NCBI GenBank assembly: GCA_903913285.1
Contig: CAIWKO010000009.1
Span: forward strand, 1 to 64,000
Reading direction: 5' to 3'
From: an uncultured Bacteroidales bacterium
Lineage (GTDB): Bacteria; Bacteroidota; Bacteroidia; Bacteroidales; CAIWKO01
Length of the DNA stretch: 64,000 nucleotides
Part shown: one piece after another, positions 1 through 7,713 of the stretch
Numbering within the stretch: the stretch's first letter is position 1
How the letters are laid out: every line of letters begins with the position of its first letter
Notes under the pieces: generated by a model
The model's database searches: none
Told to the model about the DNA's origin: nothing
The model's input: only the letters and a program-made list of their open reading frames with translations
Program-made: the position numbers and the translations under genes

Positions 1-187
1 AGAAGTCAAAAAAATCAAAAAACCCAACTGTCGATTTAATAAAGAACATCGTTTCAAATATATCAACTCAAAGGCACTATCATACTATTGAGAAAAGAAG
101 CCAGGAATTGGGTATTCTACAATGTCCTAAAACATAACCATTTTAGTTAATAATTGTTTACAAAAATAACAAAATTTTCACACGAAA
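1..187. other. Left-edge stretch without a recognisable gene
   Basis: This AT-rich stretch lies downstream of the first lipoprotein gene, which reads leftwards. No open frame with coding character, no RNA gene and no clear hairpin could be recognised. Confidence 0.4.
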
Positions 188-820
188 CTATAAATTCTTT
201 TTTAAATTAATTTCTATTGAAAGAATGTTTAAATTAGTTGTAGTAGTATTGCTCTGAATATTATCGGTTTCAGTCACAGATTTTAATTTTACTTCATCAC
301 TGGCTAGCTTAAGTATTTTAAAAACAGTAGATTTTAAATTTCCAGTTGCAATATAACTTGTAGTTGTTGTTGAACTTCCAATTTGTAATGTTTGAGAGAT
401 TTTATTTTGCTGAAGTATTAATAGTTCTTTATACTTTGTATCACTATCTTTTCCACCACCTGAAAAATACCAACTGCCTTCTTCCTTATATGTAAACGTT
501 GATGTATCTGTTGAAATGTATTCATTCCAAACATAATTTCCGTCTTTATCAAATGAAATTTCCATGGTTGCAGAAGAAATATAAGATTTGCTTCCAAAAA
601 CTTTAACAAAAGAAGAACCGTCGAATTCATAAGAAGTGATAGTGTCATTGTGTTGTTCAACTCTTTTATAAAATGAAAACCCCCAGTCCTGACATAAACG
701 ATGTTTCCTTGAATAAAATGAAAGTGATGGATCTTCATCGCCCTTTTTACAGGAATTTATAACAGGTATAACTAAAAGAACGGATATAATTACCAATATA
801 AATCTTTTTGCTTTTTCCAT
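188..820 (-). CDS. Hypothetical lipoprotein, 210 aa
   Basis: The protein begins with a basic n-region and a hydrophobic segment ending in VINSC, followed by KKG. This is a lipoprotein signal with the lipidated Cys near residue 24. The rest is polar and beta-rich, with repeated Thr/Ser runs and WYFSGGG- and SYIATGNLKS-like strands, resembling the small beta-barrel 'lipocalin-like' lipoproteins that are common in Bacteroidota. I recognise no catalytic motif and give no function. It is monocistronic and diverges from nothing nearby. It is probably anchored at the periplasmic face of a membrane or at the cell surface. Confidence 0.6.
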   Translation of the reverse strand: MEKAKRFILVIISVLLVIPVINSCKKGDEDPSLSFYSRKHRLCQDWGFSFYKRVEQHNDTITSYEFDGSSFVKVFGSKSYISSATMEISFDKDGNYVWNEYISTDTSTFTYKEEGSWYFSGGGKDSDTKYKELLILQQNKISQTLQIGSSTTTTSYIATGNLKSTVFKILKLASDEVKLKSVTETDNIQSNTTTTNLNILSIEINLKKNL

Positions 821-929
821 ACTTAAAAATTTTAATCGGGTAAATTTACAATAAATTTAATTTGATTAATGATTTTTTTTATTATTTTTTTAATTTTAAC
901 GCAAATTTTATTAAAAAGTTCTGATTTTT

Positions 930-2156
930 TTATTTGCAATTTTTTCCAAATTCTTCTTTTGCTTTTTTATTTCCCAATATACTTGCCGATTCTAAGTCTT
1001 CACACATCCCCTTTTTATCTTTCAATTGATCTTTACAGGCAGCTCGCAAATAATACCAATCAGCGTTGGGTGATATTTTCAATGCATTATTCAAATCTTC
1101 GAGAGCCAACGAGAATTTATTTTGATCCATATTTATTTGTGCTCTGCCGGCGTATGCCTGAGCATTGTTTGGATTTATTGAAAGTGCTTTATTGTAGCTG
1201 ATCTGCGCATTTTTTGGTTTATTTTGTTTTAGATAGATCTCAGCCATAAAGATATTAGACGAATCACTTTTTTGATCGAGCTGGGTGACTTTCGTAAAAT
1301 CTTTTAATGCCTCATCAAACTTTTGTGTTTTATAATAACATAAAGCCCGTTTAAAATAATAATCATGATCTTTCTGGGCATACGTGGTCAGCAAAATTGT
1401 AAAGTCTCCTATAGCTTTAGCAAAATTGTGTGAAAGGTAATAAGCATAAGCTCTATGCTTGAAGATATCTGCATTTTGAATTTTTAGATCAATAGTCTTC
1501 GAAAAATCTGTTGCAGCTGCTGAATAATTTTTAATTTGTTCGTTGCCAAGCCCGCGATGATAATATGCATCTGCAAAATCCGGTTTTAGCGTTATGGCTT
1601 TTCCAAAATCTGCCATTAACTCCGTTGCCTTGTGAGATTTTTCGTATATCAACCCCCTTTGGTAAAAGGCATCAGCATTTTTTTCGTTTAGTTGAATGGC
1701 CTGATTCAGGTCTTTTAATGCAGATTTTGTGTCATTTGTTTTCAGGTAATATTGTGCCCGGGCTATAAAAGCCTCCTCATCATTAGGTTTTATTTCAATA
1801 GCTTTAGCATAATCGGCTAGTGCATTTTTTGTTTGATTTAGTTCAATATAGGATTTAGCCCTTAATATAAAGGCTTCATAATATTGGGGGTTTACCTGAA
1901 TGGCTTTCGTAAAATCTTTGATGGCAATATCATGTTTTTTCTGGTCAATAAAACATTTTCCACGTTCAAGATAAGCTTCATAAAAAGTTTCATTTTTTTC
2001 AACACATTTTGTAAAATCCGTGATGGCTCCTGCAATATTTTTATTTTTATATTTAATAACTCCAGCATCATAGAATGAGTTTGCCGTTTGAGCATATCCC
2101 GACACGTGAATAACCATGATTGCAAATAAGATCAGCAGAGACTTTTTTCGAATCAT
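930..2156 (-). CDS. Secreted TPR-repeat protein, 408 aa
   Basis: After a signal peptide (MIRKKSLLILFA...SGYAQ) the protein is almost entirely tetratricopeptide repeats, about ten to eleven. They show the usual A..D..KAI.L.P....A...R spacing and many NA/FADAYYHRG-type helices. TPR arrays are protein-protein scaffolds, and this one should act in the periplasm or at the outer membrane. The partner is unknown. The frame is open further upstream, but the start at 2156 is preferred: it gives a clean signal peptide, and a TAGTTTTG promoter element at 2215-2208 overlaps the longer version. Confidence 0.8.
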   Translation of the reverse strand: MIRKKSLLILFAIMVIHVSGYAQTANSFYDAGVIKYKNKNIAGAITDFTKCVEKNETFYEAYLERGKCFIDQKKHDIAIKDFTKAIQVNPQYYEAFILRAKSYIELNQTKNALADYAKAIEIKPNDEEAFIARAQYYLKTNDTKSALKDLNQAIQLNEKNADAFYQRGLIYEKSHKATELMADFGKAITLKPDFADAYYHRGLGNEQIKNYSAAATDFSKTIDLKIQNADIFKHRAYAYYLSHNFAKAIGDFTILLTTYAQKDHDYYFKRALCYYKTQKFDEALKDFTKVTQLDQKSDSSNIFMAEIYLKQNKPKNAQISYNKALSINPNNAQAYAGRAQINMDQNKFSLALEDLNNALKISPNADWYYLRAACKDQLKDKKGMCEDLESASILGNKKAKEEFGKNCK

Positions 2157-2207
2157 TTGTTTTTTGTTGTTTTGCTTTCCTGAATTTGTAAAATTATAAA
2201 ATATCAG

Positions 2208-2215
2208 CAAAACTA
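2208..2215 (-). promoter_or_regulatory. TAnnTTTG -7 element of the TPR gene
   Basis: The minus strand reads TAGTTTTG about 50 bases upstream of the chosen start. This matches the Bacteroidota -7 consensus TAnnTTTG and argues against a start upstream of it. Confidence 0.5.
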
Positions 2216-2359
2216 AGTATTCTCAGGAAAGTTTGTTGCGATCTTTTACTTTATTAACTATTATTAATTGTGCTCTAGTTGTATTGAGGAAACAATTTTT
2301 TATTTTGTTCGTTATTGATTATGAGTAGCAAAAAAGTAATATAATTGGTCTACTTTGGG

Positions 2360-2929
2360 ATGGAAGATATTGAATTAGTTGAAAGGATTATTAATGGAGA
2401 TCATCAGGCCTTTAAGTCGTTTACTGACTTATATGCTGAAATGGTTTTTCGTGTATGCTTTAGTTTTGTGAATCACCGACAAAATGCGGAAGATTTAAGT
2501 CAGGACGTGTTTATTGAGGTTTATAATACCATTGCACGGTTTAAAAAAGAATCGCATATAAAGACATGGCTATTCAGAATTGCCATCAACAAATCTTTGA
2601 ATTATATCCGAAAGAAAAAACAGAATCAATGGCTGATCAATATTGGATTGCTTTCTAACTCTGCTGAGGAAAAGGAATCTGTTTATAAAGATATACCCGA
2701 AGCAAGTGCAGAAACAAATTACATTAATAATGAGCAGAAAACCATTTTGTACGAAACGATAGCAAGACTTCCGAAAAACCAAAGAATTGCTTTTACCTTG
2801 AATAAAATAGATGAACTGTCGTATAAAGAAATTTCAGAAATTATGGGGATATCGGTTTCATCCGTGGAATCCTTGATACATAGAGCCAAGAATGGGCTTC
2901 AAACGAAACTTTTTAAAGTTTTTAAATAA
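2360..2929 (+). CDS. ECF-type RNA polymerase sigma factor, 189 aa
   Basis: This is a sigma-70 family extracytoplasmic-function factor. Region 2 is visible as NAEDLSQDVFIEVYNTIARF...IKTWLFRIAINKSLNYIRKKK. Region 4 is visible as LPKNQRIAFTLNKIDELSYKEISEIMGISVSSVESLIHRAK. The length is normal for the family. The ATG at 2360 is preferred to a TTG at 2345 because typical ECF proteins begin just before an acidic ELVERI-type helix. The next gene encodes a zinc-finger anti-sigma factor, and the operon continues with metal-sensor-like proteins. I infer an envelope or metal stress regulon controlled by this factor. Confidence 0.9.
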   Translation: MEDIELVERIINGDHQAFKSFTDLYAEMVFRVCFSFVNHRQNAEDLSQDVFIEVYNTIARFKKESHIKTWLFRIAINKSLNYIRKKKQNQWLINIGLLSNSAEEKESVYKDIPEASAETNYINNEQKTILYETIARLPKNQRIAFTLNKIDELSYKEISEIMGISVSSVESLIHRAKNGLQTKLFKVFK

Positions 2930-2991
2930 AAATTTTATTCGTACCGCAAGTTTTTGATAAAAAAAGTGTCAAACAGATAAGTTGTTTTATT

Positions 2992-3450
2992 ATGGAATGC
3001 CAAAAAGTTCAAAACCAATTTGCAGATTTCTTTTATAAAGATATTGGAAATGATGTTCGCCAGGAAGTAGCGCAACATTTGAATAATTGTACTAACTGTG
3101 CAACTTTGTATGGCAATTTTTCGAAAGTGCTATCTTCAACAGACACTATTAAAGAGAATCGTCTGGATGCATTCTTCAGTGCGCGATTAATGGCGAAAAT
3201 CGAAAATAAAAGAACGGAATCGGGCAATATTGTTTTTTTAAAAAAAGTTTTGCAACCCATGTGGTTGGTTTCTATGGCTGCGCTGGGTATTTTTATCGGG
3301 GTTAAGATCAGCAACAAACTACCTGCAACAAATTTAACTGTGGAAAACGATAAAAGTAAAATAACTATTACTCAACTAGCAAGCGAGTATTATATGAATA
3401 ACTCAAATGAGGATATTGTTGAAAATTATTATTTAACCGATAAAAAATAA
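2992..3450 (+). CDS. Zinc-finger (ZAS/zf-HC2) anti-sigma factor, 152 aa
   Basis: The N-terminal region contains an early Cys (MEC) and the HLNNCTNC motif (H-x3-C-x2-C, residues about 29-36) typical of zinc-binding anti-sigma domains. A single membrane helix follows at about residues 84-105 (WLVSMAALGIFIGVKI), and a short extracytoplasmic tail of about 45 residues ends the protein. It should bind and inhibit the sigma factor encoded 62 bases upstream. The gene ends only 3 bases before the next one, which encodes a membrane-anchored CnrX/Spy-like protein. The pair resembles, in layout, the anti-sigma plus metal-sensor pairs (CnrY/CnrX) of Cupriavidus. Confidence 0.85.
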   Translation: MECQKVQNQFADFFYKDIGNDVRQEVAQHLNNCTNCATLYGNFSKVLSSTDTIKENRLDAFFSARLMAKIENKRTESGNIVFLKKVLQPMWLVSMAALGIFIGVKISNKLPATNLTVENDKSKITITQLASEYYMNNSNEDIVENYYLTDKK

Positions 3451-3453
3451 ACT

Positions 3454-3999
3454 ATGAGCTATTTTTCGAACAAAAAGTTTTCCTTTTGGATAGTTGTCGC
3501 GGTAATAATTATAAATTTCACCGCAATAGGTACGATTTTATACAAAATGTATTTTCATCACGAACGTCACGGGTGCGAGAGAGAGATGCCCTGTGCTCAG
3601 TCGTTTCTGGAAAAAGAACTCCATCTGTCACCCATTCAGGCTGAGGAATTCAAGAAGCTAAAGGAAAAACATCACACAAGTGTTTATGTTTTGTTTCAAC
3701 AAATGAACGAGAAAAAGAATTTTATCTCTACCAATATGGTTCAGGCTAACCCCGATACCAGTATGCTTTTTAGAAATGCCGATGAAATCGGTACCCTTTA
3801 TGCTCAATCGCGCAAACTCTATATCATGCATTATTTCGAACTTTCGAAATTATGTAATGCTGAACAAAAAGTAAAGCTTTCGGATATATTCGCCAGAATG
3901 TTTTGCTGCGATGGTAGCATGTTCGATTTGATGCCACCTCCCAGAGGAGAACATCATGAAATGCATGAATCATGCGGCCCAAATAAAGCAAGATACTAA
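3454..3999 (+). CDS. Membrane-anchored CnrX/Spy-like periplasmic metal-sensor protein, 181 aa
   Basis: An N-terminal helix (FWIVVAVIIINFTAIGTILY) anchors a helical periplasmic domain. The domain has the Spy/CpxP/ZraP-type segment FLEKELHLSPIQAEEFKKLK followed by long amphipathic helices. His, Cys and Met residues are conspicuous: HHERHGCEREMPC early, MFCCDGSMFDLM and EHHEMHESCG late. These are plausible metal ligands. The family includes CnrX-type periplasmic metal sensors that work with anti-sigma factors. Its position 3 bases after the anti-sigma gene supports a sensing role. The ligand metal cannot be read from the sequence. Confidence 0.7.
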   Translation: MSYFSNKKFSFWIVVAVIIINFTAIGTILYKMYFHHERHGCEREMPCAQSFLEKELHLSPIQAEEFKKLKEKHHTSVYVLFQQMNEKKNFISTNMVQANPDTSMLFRNADEIGTLYAQSRKLYIMHYFELSKLCNAEQKVKLSDIFARMFCCDGSMFDLMPPPRGEHHEMHESCGPNKARY

Positions 4000-4019
4000 T
4001 TAAAAACAAATCTAACAAT

Positions 4020-4673
4020 ATGAAAACAATGAAATCAAAACTAATGATCGTGCTACTGATACTATTATCGGGCACTATGTTCAACACTGCTTTGTTCGCT
4101 CAATGCAAAAACCACCCAATGGGAAATACTGAAGTTACGAAAGATGCGCCAATGCCGAAAGGATGTTGTAATGTTCCTGATCTAACTCCCGACCAACAAA
4201 AGCAAATTGATGCTCTGCATTTGAATCTTGTGAAAGAAACCTTGAGTATTAAAAATCAAATCGCCGAAAAAGATGCACATTTAACCACCTTATCGACTGG
4301 TGATAATGTGGATTTGACAGCCGTAAATAAAACTATCGATGAAATGTTTGCATTGAAAGCTGAACTGATGAAGAAACACGAAGCTTTTCAACAGGATGTA
4401 CGCAAACTTTTAACTGCCGACCAAAAGGTATTATTCGATATGCATCATTGCGATATGAAATGCGATGGCCCCGAAGGTCATGAAGGCATGGGTGAAATGG
4501 GACCCGGAATGCCCGGTGGAACCAGATGTGGAATGATGATGAAGGGAGGCGAAAATCCTTCATGCAAAGATAAAGCAACTGATGGCAAACCTATGGGTTG
4601 CTGCAAAGATAAAGCAGGCACCGAACAAGGAATGCCACAGGGAGCCGGTTGCTCACATAAAGACATGAAATAA
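4020..4673 (+). CDS. Spy/CpxP-like periplasmic protein with Met/Cys/His-rich tail, 217 aa
   Basis: A signal peptide (MKSKLMIVLLILLSGTMFNTALFAQ) precedes a helical domain with the Spy-type LTPDQQKQIDALHLNL motif and a second LTADQKVLFDMHHCDMKC segment. The last 70 residues are rich in Met, Gly, Cys, His and Lys (GEMGPGMPGG, CGMMMKGG, GCCKDK), a composition expected of a metal-binding or buffering tail. It lies 20 bases downstream of the anchored sensor-like gene. It is probably a periplasmic chaperone or metal sponge controlled by the same sigma factor. A hairpin with a T-run follows the gene. Confidence 0.75.
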   Translation: MKTMKSKLMIVLLILLSGTMFNTALFAQCKNHPMGNTEVTKDAPMPKGCCNVPDLTPDQQKQIDALHLNLVKETLSIKNQIAEKDAHLTTLSTGDNVDLTAVNKTIDEMFALKAELMKKHEAFQQDVRKLLTADQKVLFDMHHCDMKCDGPEGHEGMGEMGPGMPGGTRCGMMMKGGENPSCKDKATDGKPMGCCKDKAGTEQGMPQGAGCSHKDMK

Positions 4674-4688
4674 AACTTCAAGACCATT

Positions 4689-4732
4689 ATGTCCGGAAAT
4701 AGGTTTGATCCCATTTCCGGACATTACTTTTT
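4689..4732 (+). terminator. Hairpin terminator after the Spy-like gene
   Basis: Perfect 12-base arms, ATGTCCGGAAAT (4689-4700) and ATTTCCGGACAT (4713-4724), are followed by TACTTTTTATCC. This looks like an intrinsic terminator. It may be partial, because the next genes run in the same direction. It also shows that the frame open from 4689 in the next gene is not its true start. Confidence 0.7.
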
Positions 4733-4754
4733 ATCCAATTCTATAAAACTAATC

Positions 4755-5159
4755 ATGAATATTAATGAATTATTCTTCGAAACTGAAAGTCCTTTTGGTT
4801 TTCAGGAAACTATTGACCGTTTGACTCAAAGCATTACTGTTATGGGATGGAAAATGCCTGCTGTGCATGATCTACAGCAAACCATGCTCAATTATGGCAA
4901 AGAAGTGCTTCCGGTGAAAGTTTTTGAGATATGTCATCCTAAACATTCTTCACGGATATTGGAAAAGAATGATGAACGCATTGTTTCGGCTTTGATGCCT
5001 TGTCGTATCTCGGTATATGAAAAACAAAATAAAAAGACATTTATTTCCAGATTGAATTCGGGCACGATGGCTGCTTCGATCGGTGGAATTATTTCGGAAG
5101 TGATGAGCGATGCCACACACGATGTTGAACAAATTATAGAACTTGCAATTAAAAACTAA
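4755..5159 (+). CDS. DUF302 family protein, 134 aa
   Basis: The sequence has the DUF302 pattern: ETESPFGFQETIDRLTQSITVMGWKMPAVHDLQQTM, then KVFEICHPKHSSRILEKNDERIVSALMPCRISVYEK. DUF302 proteins are small alpha/beta proteins of unknown biochemistry, often found beside metal-stress or sulfur-redox genes. There is no signal peptide from the ATG at 4755, so this copy should be cytoplasmic. The start at 4755 is chosen because the earlier ATG lies inside the hairpin. The receptor gene begins 15 bases after its end, which suggests co-transcription. Confidence 0.75.
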   Translation: MNINELFFETESPFGFQETIDRLTQSITVMGWKMPAVHDLQQTMLNYGKEVLPVKVFEICHPKHSSRILEKNDERIVSALMPCRISVYEKQNKKTFISRLNSGTMAASIGGIISEVMSDATHDVEQIIELAIKN

Positions 5160-5174
5160 AAATAAAAGCTTGAA

Positions 5175-7652
5175 ATGAAATTTACCTGGATCACACTTAT
5201 ACTACTATTTACTACTATAGTTGCCAAAGCCCAATATCGTGGAACCCATTCAGATGAAGCACCCATTGCCACGATACAAGGGTTAGTGCTTGATAAGAAA
5301 ACGAAAGCACCTATTGAATTTGCCAATGTGATCGTTTGTCGCAGCAAAGATTCGACGATGGTTACAGGAGCATTATCGAACGGTAAAGGAAAGTTTTTTA
5401 TTGATAAAATACCCTTCGGGAAGTACTTCGTAAAAGTTAATTTTATCGGGTTTGGAGCAAAATATGTCCCCGATATACTGGTTAACCCGGATAATTCAGA
5501 TGTGAACGTGGGTACAGTGGAACTGGAATCTGCAGCAACAAATCTCGATGCCGTGACCATTAGTGGACAGAAAGATGAAATTGTTTATAATCTGGATAAA
5601 AAAATTGTGAATGTGGATAAAAATTCTCTGACCGCAGGCGGTACCGCATTGGATGTGATGCAAACTATCCCTTCGGTGAGTGTGGATATTGACGGAACGG
5701 TAAGTTTAAGAGGTTCGAGTAATGTGACCATTTTTATTGACGGACGCCCTTCGGCACTCACAAGTCTTGATCAGATGCCCGCCAGCATGATCGATAAGGT
5801 AGAAATTGTTACTAATCCTTCAGCGCGCTACGATCCCGATGGCATGTCAGGAATTATCAACATCGTAACGAAACGTAAGAAGGAACCCGGCTACAACGGA
5901 AGCATTTCGCTGGGAGCAGGAACCGGCGGAAAATATAACGGTTCACTCAATTTGGGCTATAGCCGCCGCAAATTCAATTTATTTACCAATATAGATTTTA
6001 GAAGGTTTCAATCGAAATCGAGCAGCAATTTATACCGCGAATTATACAGCAACGATACGACAACCTATTATAAGCAGGATAATGTTGGCATCCGCAAGGG
6101 ATATTTTGCCAATTTCAAAATAGGTGCCGATTATTTTATTAATAAAAAGAATACACTTTCTTTTACGGGAACCTATAATCTGCGTAGGTTCTTGCCTAAC
6201 GATACCACCATGTATCAAAATTTTGACTACAACGATATGTTGACCGATTTTTACCGGCGGGGCAATAAAGGAACCAGCAGCAATGATGGTTTTGAGTTCT
6301 CGCTAGATTATAAGAAAACCTTCACCAAAAAAGATGAAGAACTTACGGCAAGTTTGTTCGCTTCTGAGTCGAACGGTGATAATTACACCAATTTGAATAC
6401 CGCATTTTTTAATGCCGATAATACACCCATTGATTCAGCTTCTATTTTTCAAACCACATCCAACCTCAACCACAACCAAAGCTATCTGGCACAGCTTGAT
6501 TATGTGAATCCGATGGGAAAATGGGGAAGAATAGAAACAGGATATAAAGGCACCTATAAAATTCAGGACAATAATTATGTGCTCAACAATCTTATAGCCG
6601 ATATAGCTGTGAAAGATACCAGCACCAGCAACAATTTTTTGTATCGCGATCAGATTCACGCTGCTTATTTTATATATGCCAACAATATCAAGAAATTCCA
6701 GTTTCAAGTGGGTCTGCGTGCTGAGGATGAAATAACGGTTTCCGATCAGAGAACTACGGGCAAGACCTATAACAACAATTATTTCAACCTGTTTCCCACA
6801 GTTCATCTCAAATACGCGTTCACCGATCATAATGCACTTCAAATAAGCTATAGCCGTAGAGTGAATCGTCCGCGCTCGGGCTATTTGAATCCCTTTATCA
6901 ATAATACCGACCCGATGAACCTTTCGGCGGGTAATCCGAATCTGAAACCCGAATTCACCAATTCGTTCGAGTTGGAACATCTCATCGATTTCAAATCTAC
7001 CTCTATCAATACCACACTCTTTTACAGGGAAACTGAGAACATGATAACCCGCATGGTACAACTTTTGGATGGCGGTGTTTCGCTCAGTACATACGAAAAT
7101 CTGGATAAAGGAAGTTCGTTCGGTATTGAACTGGTTTTGAATCAGGGAATTTTTAAATGGTGGAAGATGAATGCCAACCTGAGTTATTTTGGGTTAAAAT
7201 ATTACGGCACTACCAACGTGGCAGGTCTTAACGATATCAACACAAGCTGGACGGCCCGCGTAAATTCCACCATGACCTTCTGGAAATCGATGGATGTGCA
7301 GTTAGGCTTCAACTATACTGCACCACAAGTGACAGCTCAAATCGGAGGCGACTTTCGTGGCGGACCATCCGGCGGGCAAGGCAAACAAATTGCGAACTAT
7401 TCGCTGGATATAGGGTTAAAGAAAGATTTCTTAAAAAAGAAACAACTTTCTCTCACGCTGCGGTTGAGTGATGTGTTCAATACTAATCAATATCAACTTA
7501 CAACCAATGCCGAAAATTATTATTCGGTGCTGAACCGCTATCGCGAAACCCGCGTATTGTTTTTCGGGGCTTCGTATAAGATCAACGGGGGTATCAAACA
7601 AAAGAAACGTAAGACCAATACGGACGACTCGTCACCGGATACTGACTATTAA
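5175..7652 (+). CDS. TonB-type outer-membrane beta-barrel receptor (OMP_b-brl_3 type), 825 aa
   Basis: A signal peptide ending in VAKAQ is followed by a carboxypeptidase-like regulatory domain (IQGLVLDKKTKAPIEFANVIV; about residues 30-115). Next come a plug-like region (GGTALDVMQTIPSVSVDIDGTVSLRGSSNVTIFIDGRPS; about 155-230) and a long barrel ending in YKINGG plus a charged tail. This matches the Bacteroidota outer-membrane barrel receptors that have a short plug. The substrate is unknown. Its place at the end of the sigma/anti-sigma/metal-sensor operon suggests a role in metal or metal-chelate handling or in envelope stress, but this is inference. Confidence 0.8.
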   Translation: MKFTWITLILLFTTIVAKAQYRGTHSDEAPIATIQGLVLDKKTKAPIEFANVIVCRSKDSTMVTGALSNGKGKFFIDKIPFGKYFVKVNFIGFGAKYVPDILVNPDNSDVNVGTVELESAATNLDAVTISGQKDEIVYNLDKKIVNVDKNSLTAGGTALDVMQTIPSVSVDIDGTVSLRGSSNVTIFIDGRPSALTSLDQMPASMIDKVEIVTNPSARYDPDGMSGIINIVTKRKKEPGYNGSISLGAGTGGKYNGSLNLGYSRRKFNLFTNIDFRRFQSKSSSNLYRELYSNDTTTYYKQDNVGIRKGYFANFKIGADYFINKKNTLSFTGTYNLRRFLPNDTTMYQNFDYNDMLTDFYRRGNKGTSSNDGFEFSLDYKKTFTKKDEELTASLFASESNGDNYTNLNTAFFNADNTPIDSASIFQTTSNLNHNQSYLAQLDYVNPMGKWGRIETGYKGTYKIQDNNYVLNNLIADIAVKDTSTSNNFLYRDQIHAAYFIYANNIKKFQFQVGLRAEDEITVSDQRTTGKTYNNNYFNLFPTVHLKYAFTDHNALQISYSRRVNRPRSGYLNPFINNTDPMNLSAGNPNLKPEFTNSFELEHLIDFKSTSINTTLFYRETENMITRMVQLLDGGVSLSTYENLDKGSSFGIELVLNQGIFKWWKMNANLSYFGLKYYGTTNVAGLNDINTSWTARVNSTMTFWKSMDVQLGFNYTAPQVTAQIGGDFRGGPSGGQGKQIANYSLDIGLKKDFLKKKQLSLTLRLSDVFNTNQYQLTTNAENYYSVLNRYRETRVLFFGASYKINGGIKQKKRKTNTDDSSPDTDY

Positions 7653-7713
7653 AAAACGAGATGATTTTGGTTTTGAGAGGAATTGAAAACTCTAACAGGC
7701 TGCGTTTATAAAA

